DNA of 64,000 nt from Farysia itapuensis (GCA_023212645.1 JALBYC010000004.1:1-64000), one strand, 5' to 3'. Shown: positions 9,319 to 19,732, numbered from the stretch's first letter. Notes: generated by a model from the letters alone, not told the origin. Made by a program: numbers and translations.

Positions 9319-11127
9319 TTATGTGGTTCTAATTCCCTCGCCGCTGCTGCTGTCTGCAGAGACGGAGTCTGTTCTAGAAGGAACACGGGAAACGTTTCTG
9401 GAAGCCGCGCGCGAGGCATTGCGGGACGCGTTGACCGATGCGGCATGCTGAGAGGTGTGATAAGAGTTGTTGCGCGATCCGATTCCTCCTCGGGAATGCT
9501 TGATGACGGCGTCGTTTGTGGCTCGGTGACCGCCAGAGTCGGCCTGAGTCTTCGTGTTGTTGAGCTGCTGTGCGAATGGCGACCTCTTGCGAAGTACCGG
9601 GCCCTTCCAGTAAATGACATACACGGCCGTGACCAGAAGAACCGAAATGCAAAAGAGGATTGTGGAGGCATATTCCAGATTTCGACCAGAGGATCGTCCA
9701 ATATTCTGGTAGAATGGTGTGGCCGGCACTGTGAGCACTCCCGCTAAGAAATCTCTTGACCATCCATTGCCGCCGGTCGCAGACGCCGAGTACGGCCCGT
9801 AGGCTGCAATGAGATAATCTATGGTCGCCATGTAGATCGAATAATTGGCGATGCCGATGAGGGCAGAAAAGACCATGGTTCCGATCCAGTGGACAGGAGG
9901 ACCAACCGAAGTCCAGGCGAAACCGATGAGTCCGATCGGAAGACAAGGAGCGGTGAACAAGAGCCACCAAAGTCGAGACTCGAATTGCGCGTGTTCGTCG
10001 TGCGGGTGCGCGAGTCTTTGCTTCTTGTTGCGTTCGATTGCAGGGATGAAAGTCATGTAGGCAATAAAGTAGCCCACGAGAAGGGGCAAGAAGGAGAGTC
10101 CAACAGCGACAATGCTAAAGTCCCACTGTGCATAGACGAGTGAGAATGACTGCAAGAACATAAAGATCAGAGCATCACTGAAGCCCGAGAGCAAAGACAG
10201 CGTCATTACAATGGGCTCCGTCAAGAACATCTGGAAGGGTCGGTACCAGGTAACCAGAATTTCCTTGGCCGAGAAGCGCTTGCGGAACGGGACGAGTTCG
10301 TTGGGACCATAGATGTTTGGGTTTTTGCCGGACTTGCGCCACTTCTTAGCAATGTTGTCCATCATGATGGTCGTTCGGGTCTCCGGGACGATGAGCAGAT
10401 GGGCAAGCTGAACAGCGCCACCAAAGATGAGCTGGATCCAGATGTTCCATCGCCAGGGCAAGTAAGCTTCAACAAAGCCGCCGACGACAGGACCAAGAAC
10501 CGAGCCGCCGACAGATGAGAAAACGATGAAAGCAACGGCATATTGCTGCTGGTCCGCGTCCCACATATCGGCGACCATTCCAAGCGTGACCGAACCGCCT
10601 GCAGACGAGAGACCGCCAAGGAATCGGCCTACGAGGATACTGGCAAAGTTGGGGGCAAGAGCCACGGGGAGCTGCCAGATGTTGACCAAGAAAAGACTGA
10701 GCTGCAAGATTGGCTTGCGTCCAAGTTCTTCAGACCAGGGTGCCCAGAGTTCGCAGCCGAACGCATATGCGACCAAAAAGATCATGGCACCGCATCGAGC
10801 AGCTTGGGCACTAACATTGTACTCTTCCGAAATGCCAGTAATGGCATTGGAGTACAGACTAGTGTTGAAGTTCATCGAAACTTGCACCAGGAAGATGACA
10901 GTGAGGATCGACCATTTTTTGAAGGACGAGAAGCTGTAGCCCAGCTCGTCAAAGCAATCTTCCTCGGTAATCTCGATCTTGCCATCGGTTCGCATGCCAG
11001 TCAGTGTCTTATCAAGTTTTTCGGCATCAAAGTGGGCATGGTTGTTGTCGGCCCTGGTATTGGGCGTGGACGAGGGCTGTGGCGAGCCAGTAGCTTGGCC
11101 AACCTGTTGTGCTTTCTTCTCGTCCAT
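9319..11127 (-). CDS. MFS exporter, DHA1 drug/polyamine type
   Basis: A proton-driven efflux transporter of the plasma membrane. About 12 hydrophobic segments are visible. The loop after the second carries WAPWSEELGRKPI, the MFS motif A form typical of fungal DHA1 transporters (Tpo1/Flr1-like), and GSVLGPVVGGFVEAYLPWRW resembles motif C. Residues 1-80 are a soluble, acidic N-terminus. The last about 80 residues are a Ser/Arg/Asn-rich tail with a repeated NASR/AASR/NVSR unit, likely cytosolic and phosphorylated. The substrate cannot be told. The promoter holds a TATA box and a palindromic CRE-like site, which suggests inducible expression. It converges on the acyltransferase gene with 115 bp between the stops. 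Confidence 0.9.
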   Translation of the reverse strand: MDEKKAQQVGQATGSPQPSSTPNTRADNNHAHFDAEKLDKTLTGMRTDGKIEITEEDCFDELGYSFSSFKKWSILTVIFLVQVSMNFNTSLYSNAITGISEEYNVSAQAARCGAMIFLVAYAFGCELWAPWSEELGRKPILQLSLFLVNIWQLPVALAPNFASILVGRFLGGLSSAGGSVTLGMVADMWDADQQQYAVAFIVFSSVGGSVLGPVVGGFVEAYLPWRWNIWIQLIFGGAVQLAHLLIVPETRTTIMMDNIAKKWRKSGKNPNIYGPNELVPFRKRFSAKEILVTWYRPFQMFLTEPIVMTLSLLSGFSDALIFMFLQSFSLVYAQWDFSIVAVGLSFLPLLVGYFIAYMTFIPAIERNKKQRLAHPHDEHAQFESRLWWLLFTAPCLPIGLIGFAWTSVGPPVHWIGTMVFSALIGIANYSIYMATIDYLIAAYGPYSASATGGNGWSRDFLAGVLTVPATPFYQNIGRSSGRNLEYASTILFCISVLLVTAVYVIYWKGPVLRKRSPFAQQLNNTKTQADSGGHRATNDAVIKHSRGGIGSRNNSYHTSQHAASVNASRNASRAASRNVSRVPSRTDSVSADSSSGEGIRTT

Positions 11128-11178
11128 ACTGGGCAGAAAGTGTGGGGATTTGGGAGAAGGACGAAAGTGGGGACATAA

Positions 11179-11185
11179 TTATATA
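11179..11185 (-). promoter_or_regulatory. TATA box of the MFS exporter
   Basis: TATATAA on the minus strand, about 50 bp before the ATG at 11127. It fits a short leader. Few genes in this window have one. Confidence 0.45.
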
Positions 11186-11331
11186 TGTATCACCCCAAGG
11201 GTTGCCTCGCGATGTCGTCGGCTCGGCGGCCTGATCCTCTGATTCATGCGGCATCGTCAGCGGCTAGGCGGGGTACGGCGGCATGTCAAAAATTATTTCC
11301 GTACGCCTGCCAAATGTCCGCAGCACAGAAA

Positions 11332-11339
11332 TGACGTCA
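11332..11339. promoter_or_regulatory. CRE-type palindrome TGACGTCA
   Basis: Perfect 8-bp ATF/CREB (bZIP) site, about 205 bp before the start of the MFS exporter and in the intergenic stretch 11128-11547. The position suits an upstream activating or repressing site for stress or cAMP-linked bZIP factors. It is a single copy and no binding evidence is visible. Confidence 0.4.
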
Positions 11340-11547
11340 AAGAACACGCGTCAGGGCCAGGTCCGACCCCCGAAAAATAGGTTGCCGAGCTATTAACGGG
11401 TCCCTTGGCCGAAACGCGCCAAGAAGAAGTCATCATCACAAGACGGCACAGTAATAAAACGCTCGTCTGTGACCTCGCAGCCTCTCAGTCATTCGCTTGG
11501 AAGAAAAGATCGTTACTGAGGATGAAAATGTCACTAACAGGTACCTA

Positions 11548-13569
11548 CTACCAAGGAACGTCGTCCAATTCGTCATCCGAGATCTGGTTCGAAAAGGAAA
11601 AAGTCGTACCTGACCCTGAAGCTTCTATGTCTGCAGTGACGGAATCAGTGTCTGTCTGCTTCTTTAGCTGCTCCCACCATGTGCTTGCATTTCTTGTGCC
11701 GGGAAATCTGACTCTCTGCTGTGAGCCAATGCCATTTGCCAAGCGGGACGCCTCCAATTGTGCTACACGTTCGAGACCTTCTGCCAGCAGATGTTGATCA
11801 AATTGGGCCAGGCGCTCGCAGAACAGATCGAAAACGCCAAAGTCTGCACCGTCTTCGCATTCGTCATCATCCACTGTGTGCGAAATCGGAAGCTGACGGC
11901 CAGGGGCAGCATGCGCACTAGATGCAAGTAGCGGATCAGTAGCCTTGCTCTTCTTGAAGCCAGAAAGCTGATCTGACTTGTTCTTCATGAAGTCCAGCAC
12001 CGTTCCAAGCTCAGCTGGCGAAACGAAATTCTGAGTGAGAGCAACAGACTCTTCAAGGTTGATGACCAAATGCCACCAGCCACTGGGCACGTAGAGTACT
12101 TCGCCTTCTTCGCATACGCCTTCTAGTAATAAGCGTTCTTCGGGTCGGCTCGCCGTTGGTCCATACAGGCGTCTTGTCTCGTGAGCAAAGTCGAGTAGCC
12201 ATTCTGCAATGCTCAGCGGCGCTGTCACTTCAGCCTCGTCATCACTGACGTAGACACCAGGTGGAGTAATGTGGGGAGGGAGCATCATCCACGCTTTCCG
12301 ACCTCTGAGTACCGCATTCCATGCAGAAGTGCCGTTTGGATCCTTATGCCATCCACTGCCACTTCTGGTCGGGCCCGCAATGATCCAGCGATGATCGGGA
12401 CGTAGCGCTCCTAGCAGGGACAAAAGGTCGGCTTTGACAGCCGCGACACGGTTGTCATTGCCCAAGTCTGTGCACCAGATTTGCTGAAAGGTCTTGGGCA
12501 CACGCCATTCTGTAGAAGCTCTTGGATCGTCTGCAAAAGAAGCATCAAAGAGATAGAAAGGCGACTCGTCGGGGACAGCATGTGGATCGAACGTGGAGCG
12601 TTGTTCTGATGCCGGCGCTGTTGTGTGCAAGCGAGACTGTTCGTCGCCTTCGATGCCTGAAGAGAGTTGCTGCATGCCTCTGGAGTAGCAGAGATACGTG
12701 GGCAGAAAAGCCTTGACGGCCTCGCACTGAAAAAATCGGTCAGGCCACAGCTGAGCCAGCTTGTCTAGAGTCCAGCTTCGACATGGCCAGTCGTCAGCAA
12801 GCATGGCGTTCTGCAAGATTGCGGGCGCGTTCTTGCACGCAAAGTCGTCCCTGAACTTGTGCACAGCTCCATCGGAAGCCATGTCAATTCTGACGATTGG
12901 CAGAAAGGTACACGCAGGAGCAACATAAGTTTCTAGTGGCGCCATAGATAGGCGGAAAGGATGGTAGAGAATGTCGGAGAACATATACGGTGACTGTATC
13001 CTCGCTGCCAGCGCGGGCAAAGAAGCAAGGGCATCTTCCTCTTCGCCCCCATTAGCCTCTAGTAAAACATGCCATATTAGCGTGCGCTTCCAGCTGCCGC
13101 ACCATTTTTTCATCTTGCCATCAAATCTGGCCAAGAACGCATCGCGCCATAAGGTGTTGGTGGCATTGATGAAGACGTATAGCCCACGACTGACGGCTTC
13201 GAGACTTGCAAGTGTGTAAGGATCGTCCGCAAACAGGGACAAAAAATGGAGCACGAACTCGTCTTCAAACCGAGCGAACAGACCTAGTGAAGCGGAACGG
13301 TCGTTGCGTTCGGAAAGGAAGGCATTTCCAAGCGGCTTTATACCAAGCGGATGTCGTGCTACATGGATACGTTGAGATGTCTTCTTCGTTGATGGTTTAC
13401 CAAGCCTCGTTCGCTTGATTCTAGGCTCGGCCCCGTTGCTTTGGACATTGTCGCTTAGCAAATTTTCTGTCCGTCTGGACGACGATCCGTTGGCGTCAGC
13501 ATGGCTGGACCGCTTGGTCTGCACAAGCCTTGAGGGAAGCTCTGTGCTGCCGGACTGATGCGCAAGCAT
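11548..13569 (-). CDS. F-box and JmjC domain protein (JMJD6-like oxygenase)
   Basis: Predicted Fe(II)/2-oxoglutarate oxygenase with a degenerate F-box. Residues about 100-145 hold the F-box-like helices (FEDEFVLHFLSLFADDPY, LWRDAFLARF). The JmjC fold lies at about 360-520: GWHKDPNG gives the HxD iron ligands (His about 408), GRKAWMMLPP follows, and GEVLYVPSGWWHLVINLEES gives the second His. This arrangement matches F-box/JmjC proteins of the JMJD6/phosphatidylserine-receptor group, which hydroxylate proteins rather than demethylating histones in the best-studied cases. The start is set at the ATG at 13569, since the longer frame begins with TTG. The first 90 residues are basic and nuclear-signal-like (RIKRTR, STKKTSQR). 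The acidic C-terminus ends DDELDDVPW. Confidence 0.85.
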   Translation of the reverse strand: MLAHQSGSTELPSRLVQTKRSSHADANGSSSRRTENLLSDNVQSNGAEPRIKRTRLGKPSTKKTSQRIHVARHPLGIKPLGNAFLSERNDRSASLGLFARFEDEFVLHFLSLFADDPYTLASLEAVSRGLYVFINATNTLWRDAFLARFDGKMKKWCGSWKRTLIWHVLLEANGGEEEDALASLPALAARIQSPYMFSDILYHPFRLSMAPLETYVAPACTFLPIVRIDMASDGAVHKFRDDFACKNAPAILQNAMLADDWPCRSWTLDKLAQLWPDRFFQCEAVKAFLPTYLCYSRGMQQLSSGIEGDEQSRLHTTAPASEQRSTFDPHAVPDESPFYLFDASFADDPRASTEWRVPKTFQQIWCTDLGNDNRVAAVKADLLSLLGALRPDHRWIIAGPTRSGSGWHKDPNGTSAWNAVLRGRKAWMMLPPHITPPGVYVSDDEAEVTAPLSIAEWLLDFAHETRRLYGPTASRPEERLLLEGVCEEGEVLYVPSGWWHLVINLEESVALTQNFVSPAELGTVLDFMKNKSDQLSGFKKSKATDPLLASSAHAAPGRQLPISHTVDDDECEDGADFGVFDLFCERLAQFDQHLLAEGLERVAQLEASRLANGIGSQQRVRFPGTRNASTWWEQLKKQTDTDSVTADIEASGSGTTFSFSNQISDDELDDVPW

Positions 13570-13977
13570 GGTACCAATGCACAACGTTCAAGAAGTTCGC
13601 AATAATTAATTCAGAACGAAATGCAGCATTAATTCGCTGCCAAAAATCATCAGAAAGGTAGGCATATACGATGATGGCCACAGACCTGTACTGGATAGGA
13701 GGCAGAAGCACTGGACTCGAGGGGCCGAGTGGCATTGCCGTCACCCTTGTCGTCACCCTCCAGGTCTGCAAGATTGAGCGTAAAGCGCTGCAGTGAGCGT
13801 GCTTGAAGGACGAAGACGGAAGCTGCTGACAAAGCATTATCAATGACGCGTAGAGAGAGCTCAGACGAGCAAGAAAAAGGATCGTCGGTTCGGCTATCGA
13901 GGTGGAGACTTGCACCCCCTCCTCACCTCTCACAGAGCTGCCGCTACTCCTGGCTCATGGTGTAGAGTGAACAGTCA
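13570..13977. other. Divergent promoter between the JmjC and Kog1 genes
   Basis: 408 bp separate the two start codons. A minus-strand open frame crosses it but has no recognisable content and looks like chance. No TATA box or strong known site was seen. Confidence 0.4.
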
Positions 13978-16900
13978 ATGGCGCAGCTTGCCTCGTCTTT
14001 TCAGCCGCGAGAGGCAAAGTCAGCTGGAGTCAGCGGTCGTTCTAGCGTCCAGCTGTCGCGAACACCCTCGTCACAACCCACGACGCTCGACTACAATGCC
14101 TCCTTGACAGATGCTTCGCGCTCCGTCTCGCGCGCTCAGAATCCCGACCTGTTCATTCAGAGCCTAGACCACTCCAATCGTAACAGCTACGCACGAAGCT
14201 ATGACGGACACCTGGAACCCGACACGGAAGAAGAGGAGGAAGAAGAAGAGGACGAGGACCAAGTCTCTACCGCCAGCGGCCGGCGACATGGCGCACTGCT
14301 TCTCGAAGACGCCAATGAGTGGATGCACCAACATTCCTTCTTTCACTGGGGTCTCAAGCGTCATCTCACCAAGGGCAATCCTAAGCCACGAGACTCAAGG
14401 GACTCACCGGATTGGAGGATGCGAGAACGGTTACGTACCGTCACAGCAGCACTTGTCATGTGCCTCAACATCGGCGTTGACCCGCCCGATGTGTCAAAGA
14501 CCAATCCATCCTCCAAGCTCATCTGCTGGATGGATCCTACTTCTCTCGAGGTTTCCAAGGCATTGCCTGCCATTGGGCGCAATCTTCAAGCACAGTTCGA
14601 AACACTGAGCACAAAGACCAGATATAAGCAGTATCTCGACCCGATCGTCGAGGAGACACGCAGATTCTGTACCACACTCCGCCGTGCTGCCAAAGATGAG
14701 CGTGTACTCTTCTACTATAACGGGTACGGCGTGCCCAAACCAACAGCTGGCGGAGAGATTTGGGTGTTCAACAAAGCTTACACCCAGTACATTCCTGTTA
14801 CCCTCTACGATCTTCTGACGTGGCTTGGCAGTCCCTGCATATTTGTGTGGGATGCAAGTTCTGCAGGCAACGTTGTACTCAACTTCCAGCGGCTGCAAGA
14901 ACGTAAGGCCGAAGAAGATGCAAAGTCCAGCCGTGGGTCTGCCGACGCGCAGAGTCGAGCCACAGACAGAGACCGCAGTCGTCCGACCGAGTCCAGCAAT
15001 CCAAGGCCGTCAATGTCGACTGAAGAGCCGCAATTCCCGCTCCGCGAGTCTATTCACCTCGCCGCCTGTGGGCCGGACGAGGTGTTGCCGATGAACCCAG
15101 ACCTCCCTGCAGATCTCTTCACATGCTGCTTGACTTCGCCCATCGAGATTTCGCTGCGTTGGTTTGTGCTACAAAATCCTTTGCCGTCCAAACTCAATGT
15201 GGATATGGTGATGAACATCCCTGGACGATTGCAGGACCGTCGCACACCGCTGGGAGAACTCAATTGGATCTTTACCGCCATCACCGATACCATTGCCTGG
15301 ACTGTTCTTCCACGCACTATCTTCCGACGCCTGTTTCGCGACGACCTTATGGTTGCTGCTCTTCTCAGGAACTTCTTGTTGGCAGAGCGCATCATGCGCT
15401 TTTACCACTGCACGCCCATGAGCCATCCAAAGCTTCCAGCCACTCACAACCACCCTCTGTGGGACAGCTGGGACCTCGCTGTTGATCAGTGTCTGGCTCA
15501 ACTCCCCACTCTGCTTGCGAAAGAGCGAGCTCAAAATGAAGCAGCCGAAGGTGGACCGCCTGTTCCGGCGCATCTAGCCGCTTTCGAGTATCGACACAGT
15601 ACATTTTTCAGCGAGCAGCTCAAAGCTTTCGAAGTCTGGCTGCAACAAGGTGGTGTCAGCCGCAAAGGTCGACGCCGACGCGTCAATGCCGCTGTCACCC
15701 CGCATGGGAATCCATCGGCTGGTCTGTCATCAGCCGCAACCGGCGCCGATCCGACCGCTTTCGACGAAGAAGGAGACGCAAGCCCAGTTCGAGATCCACC
15801 AGATCAGCTACCCATTGTGCTCCAAGTCCTTTTGTCTCAAGTACATCGTCTTCGGGCGCTCATTCTGCTCAGCCAATTTCTAGACCTCGGGCCGTGGGCG
15901 GTAAACTTGGCACTCAGCATCGGCATCTTTCCCTATGTGCTCAAGCTATTGCAAAGTCCAGCTGCCGATCTCAAGCCGGTACTCATCTACATCTGGGCAC
16001 GCATCCTAGCCGTAGACCGAAGCTGTCAAAACGACCTGTTGAGGGACAATGGATTCATCTACTTTGCCGGGGTCCTCAGTCCGTTCCAAAGTAACGGTGT
16101 TGGTCAAAATACTGGTGTCAGCGGCCCGTCAATTCCCATTCCCAACGTGTCCGAGCACCGAGCAATGTGTGCGTTCATTCTTGCTGTCTTCTGCCAGGAT
16201 TTCCCCGCTGGCCAGTCTGCCTGCCTGGAAACGGACGTGATGCATTCCTGTCTCGAGCATTTGGAAGACGACGATTTCCTGTTGCGTCAGTGGAGTGCGC
16301 TCTGCCTTGCCCAGTTGTGGGACGACAACGAAATTGGCAAGGCTAAGGCGATTTCGCTGGACGCGCACGGCAAACTCTGCTGCATGCTCAGCGACGTGTC
16401 TCCTGAAGTCAGGGCTGCTGTGCTGTACTCTCTCGGCACACTTTTGGGAGCAAGTGGGTCGAGCCAGGACCCAACCGACACCTCTGCCAACAGCAGCATC
16501 GCTAGTCTGACTACTGTCGCGTCACGGCCCAATCGTCGCTTCTGTCCCGGCACCGGCGCCGCAACTGGATTACCCGCTGCAAAGCAACGTAGTTTGGAAG
16601 TTGGAATTGCCATCGCCATGCTTACCACCAAGGGCGACTGTAGCCCTCTTGTTCGCAAGGAACTTGTCATTGCCCTCAGTCCAGTCGTCTCGGAGTACAA
16701 GGGCTTCTTCGTGCTGGCTGCATACCTCTATTTCTTCCGAGAAGGTGGTCTCAAGCGTAAACCCAGCGACGCAAAGTCACCGAGCAAAGGGCGAGCGGAG
16801 AAGCAGAGCGCACGACATGTTTTCGCTGAGAATGTTGCAAAGGCCAACAAAACGAAGATCTCGGACGCTCATGAGCTCGAGGAGGTTCTCTTGGCTCGCA

Positions 16901-19554
16901 TCGCTTCCAAGCTGTTGATCGAAGAAGAAATCGAAGAGGAAGACATCGCTAATATTCCAGCTTTCAGCATCATCTTTGTCGCCCTTCTCGATCTCAGCGC
17001 AGACTCGGATCCAGAGGTGGCAAATCTCGCGTGTACTGTGGTCGATTTCGTTCTCGCCCTCCTCCTCGAAAGCAATGTTGCCACAAGCGGTGCCAGCTTG
17101 CTGAAAGGGTTTGGCGCCAGTGATCCGTCCGCTCGATTCACTACGCCTACGTGTACAGATGTTGGCTCTGAGGGTTATTTCCCGTTGACCCGCAGAACAA
17201 CGACGGCACCAACTACGCCGTCCTCTGTTGACGAGACAAGTATGTCGACATCCCAAATTGCGGCTCTAAATGGTGTTGCTGTTCCACCATCCGGATTTGG
17301 CACAGGTGGGTCCGGACCTGCGCGTAACCAGTTAAACGTCCGAACCCATTCGCATCCGCCACCTAAACGAACTTCGACCTTGGCTCAGGCGGTCAAGTCG
17401 CTAGCTTCACTGGGTTACTCCAGACCCGTGTCCCCGGTCGGCTCAGACCACGATAGCACAGGTCGACCCTTGTACGGCGAGGCTGGCCCGTCTGGTGTTC
17501 CACCTCCAGGACCCGCTGTGCTCGCGCCTCGACGAAGCCACGCCACCAATGCAGCCTCGGCTCAGTACAGCTCTCCCTACTTTGCGGAGAATGTATTCGG
17601 ACCCACGACTCCGTCGCAGGAACTGTCTGTAGCGCAATCGACGCCCGCGTCACCGCAAGTCCAGGCTTCAAAGCTCGCCGACCGCTCTCAGAGCTCCGAC
17701 AGTCTGCCAGCAGTAGCAACACACAGTGAAAGACGCAAGTCTACCAACAGCACTCTGCAAGGTGCAGCACAACCTGGATCCGGCAACTCCCCAGCAGGTG
17801 CCCAATTCTACGGCAACGATATGAGCAAAGATGCTCATGTTGCCGTTGAAGATCACGTCAAGGTTGGAGATGCTCTGGCCGGACTGATCGCCTTGGACTT
17901 GTACCGATTCCGCACCCGCGCCATGGGAAGCGCTGAAGGGTCCAATGTAAACACGCCCGCGTCATCCCCCGCGGTCAGTCGAGCTAATCGCTGGGGCCAC
18001 GTGGTGACGCCTGGAAGTAGTGGTGTTAGCACACCTTCTGGCTCCATCTGCTCAGCTTCTGGCGCGGAGCTTCGGGAGACACTTCCGCTCAAGAGTCGCC
18101 TGTTTGCCTGGTGCAGCGAGTATTACACAGAGCCGCAAATGAAGCAGACCGAGAGCGAAGAACCAGGTAGCATAAAGTACAATGTCCAGCATTGGAAGAA
18201 GCAGCGAAACAGCCGCCTGGTTGAGCATTCGCTCGAGGTTTCCACCGAAGCAGCACAGGAAGCCTGGGACGAGCATGGTGGATATATTCGGAATGGCTCA
18301 GTACCGCATCTGATGCTGTTCCACCAATTCGAGAACCACTTGGTGACCGCCAGTGATCGTGACACTATCGCGGTGTGGGACTGGGAGGAGAAACGCTTGC
18401 TAAGCCGCTTTGCCAATGGAAATCCTGCGCGCACCAACATCACCTCGACCACCTTTATTAACGAGGACAGTGATGCAATGCTGCTCGTAGCATCAGCCGA
18501 GGGCAACGTACGTCTCTACCGACACTATGACTCTCCCGCCCTGACAGCAGGGTTCCGAGGTCCTGAGCTGGCCAGCAGCTTCTTGGCGCTTCCGGATCTG
18601 GTGCGGAGCAAAAGGCCGAGTGGTCTCATCGTGGACTGGCTACAAGCATCTGGCCATCTGCTGGCCGGAGGCGACAGTCGCGTCATCCGGGTCTGGGATG
18701 CTCATCGCGAGTTGTGTGTATGCGACATTCCAACGCGTGCCTCGAGCTGCGTGACCTCAATTTCGTCCGAGACTGACTTTGGCCATCTGTTTGTCGCGGG
18801 CTTTGGCGACGGCACTGTGGGAGTGTACGACCGCCGCAACCCTCCCGAAGCCAGCCTGGTGCGACTGTGGGAAGAGCATCAAACCTGGGTGCAGAACGTG
18901 CATCTGCAGAAGCGAGGCAACCGGGAGTTGGTCACTGCCAGCGTTGACGGGGAAGTCCGGCTGTGGGACATGCGCGTTCGCTCGTCCATCTCCAAGGTCG
19001 ACTTGAGTTCGCGGCTCAACGGCAAGCTGTCGTGCATGTCGGTACACGAACGAATCCCCGTTCTGGCTGCAGCGGCGGCACCGAGGCCCTTGCGACCTGC
19101 GTCGGCCCCGCAGAAGATTGTCCTGACACATCTGGAGACGCTCGAAAACGTGGGCAAGCCAATCGTACGGACGTTTGCGCCCTCTGGATCTACGCAGCAC
19201 TTGGGCAACAGCACGTTGCTGTACCCGCCAGAGATTGTCAACTCGCCTCTGGGTAGTGGCGCACACGCACACGCGCTGGCACACCACCAACATCTCCACC
19301 ACCCATCCAACCTCGGCCCCACATCCAACCACAACACCCACCCACACCACCACCACCATCATCATCATCATCCGCATCTCAACCCAAACAGCGCTATCAA
19401 CACAGTTCTCCCACCCGCGGTCGAGATGGAACCGTCGCAGTTTACCCCAGCTATGGGCAGCATCGCCTTCCATCCCCACCTGCCCTTGCTCGCATTCGGT
19501 GGTCCAGACTCCATGATCGAAATGCGTCGCTGGCCCGATCCAACTACCAGCTAA
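13978..19554 (+). CDS. KOG1: TORC1 subunit Kog1/Raptor
   Basis: Scaffold of target-of-rapamycin complex 1; it recruits substrates to the TOR kinase at the vacuole or lysosome. The Raptor N-terminal conserved (caspase-like) domain covers about residues 130-400, with KLICWMDPTSLEVSKALPAI, RVLFYYNGYGVPKPT and CIFVWDASSAGNVV all clear. HEAT/armadillo-like repeats follow (about 560-1000), then a long Ser/Pro/Thr-rich linker (about 1060-1330) and a C-terminal WD40 propeller (about 1420-1850; TIAVWDWEE, RVIRVWDAH, GEVRLWDMR). At 1858 residues it is longer than yeast or human orthologues, mainly through the linker. There is an acidic run near residues 79-93 and a run of nine histidines at about 19342-19371 inserted in the propeller. 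No intron is needed. Confidence 0.96.
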   Translation: MAQLASSFQPREAKSAGVSGRSSVQLSRTPSSQPTTLDYNASLTDASRSVSRAQNPDLFIQSLDHSNRNSYARSYDGHLEPDTEEEEEEEEDEDQVSTASGRRHGALLLEDANEWMHQHSFFHWGLKRHLTKGNPKPRDSRDSPDWRMRERLRTVTAALVMCLNIGVDPPDVSKTNPSSKLICWMDPTSLEVSKALPAIGRNLQAQFETLSTKTRYKQYLDPIVEETRRFCTTLRRAAKDERVLFYYNGYGVPKPTAGGEIWVFNKAYTQYIPVTLYDLLTWLGSPCIFVWDASSAGNVVLNFQRLQERKAEEDAKSSRGSADAQSRATDRDRSRPTESSNPRPSMSTEEPQFPLRESIHLAACGPDEVLPMNPDLPADLFTCCLTSPIEISLRWFVLQNPLPSKLNVDMVMNIPGRLQDRRTPLGELNWIFTAITDTIAWTVLPRTIFRRLFRDDLMVAALLRNFLLAERIMRFYHCTPMSHPKLPATHNHPLWDSWDLAVDQCLAQLPTLLAKERAQNEAAEGGPPVPAHLAAFEYRHSTFFSEQLKAFEVWLQQGGVSRKGRRRRVNAAVTPHGNPSAGLSSAATGADPTAFDEEGDASPVRDPPDQLPIVLQVLLSQVHRLRALILLSQFLDLGPWAVNLALSIGIFPYVLKLLQSPAADLKPVLIYIWARILAVDRSCQNDLLRDNGFIYFAGVLSPFQSNGVGQNTGVSGPSIPIPNVSEHRAMCAFILAVFCQDFPAGQSACLETDVMHSCLEHLEDDDFLLRQWSALCLAQLWDDNEIGKAKAISLDAHGKLCCMLSDVSPEVRAAVLYSLGTLLGASGSSQDPTDTSANSSIASLTTVASRPNRRFCPGTGAATGLPAAKQRSLEVGIAIAMLTTKGDCSPLVRKELVIALSPVVSEYKGFFVLAAYLYFFREGGLKRKPSDAKSPSKGRAEKQSARHVFAENVAKANKTKISDAHELEEVLLARIASKLLIEEEIEEEDIANIPAFSIIFVALLDLSADSDPEVANLACTVVDFVLALLLESNVATSGASLLKGFGASDPSARFTTPTCTDVGSEGYFPLTRRTTTAPTTPSSVDETSMSTSQIAALNGVAVPPSGFGTGGSGPARNQLNVRTHSHPPPKRTSTLAQAVKSLASLGYSRPVSPVGSDHDSTGRPLYGEAGPSGVPPPGPAVLAPRRSHATNAASAQYSSPYFAENVFGPTTPSQELSVAQSTPASPQVQASKLADRSQSSDSLPAVATHSERRKSTNSTLQGAAQPGSGNSPAGAQFYGNDMSKDAHVAVEDHVKVGDALAGLIALDLYRFRTRAMGSAEGSNVNTPASSPAVSRANRWGHVVTPGSSGVSTPSGSICSASGAELRETLPLKSRLFAWCSEYYTEPQMKQTESEEPGSIKYNVQHWKKQRNSRLVEHSLEVSTEAAQEAWDEHGGYIRNGSVPHLMLFHQFENHLVTASDRDTIAVWDWEEKRLLSRFANGNPARTNITSTTFINEDSDAMLLVASAEGNVRLYRHYDSPALTAGFRGPELASSFLALPDLVRSKRPSGLIVDWLQASGHLLAGGDSRVIRVWDAHRELCVCDIPTRASSCVTSISSETDFGHLFVAGFGDGTVGVYDRRNPPEASLVRLWEEHQTWVQNVHLQKRGNRELVTASVDGEVRLWDMRVRSSISKVDLSSRLNGKLSCMSVHERIPVLAAAAAPRPLRPASAPQKIVLTHLETLENVGKPIVRTFAPSGSTQHLGNSTLLYPPEIVNSPLGSGAHAHALAHHQHLHHPSNLGPTSNHNTHPHHHHHHHHHPHLNPNSAINTVLPPAVEMEPSQFTPAMGSIAFHPHLPLLAFGGPDSMIEMRRWPDPTTS

Positions 19555-19732
19555 ACCTCCTGCATGCATCCCCGAAATTATCAAGCTTTCGTCTCTCGCT
19601 CTGGCGTGGCGCAAACGGTTGATGTGTGAGAAAATGGTATTAGGTAGTACAAGTACAGTGATGCAAGTGAGTTTGAGGAAGAAAATACAGAGAGTGTGAT
19701 GCGGGTAAGGGGAGAAAGGCCGAAGGATGCAA

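Noticed and set aside
13496..13933. Minus-strand open frame of 145 codons across the JmjC/Kog1 promoter
   Set aside because: No recognisable domain; it overlaps the JmjC start in another frame and the composition looks like non-coding sequence.
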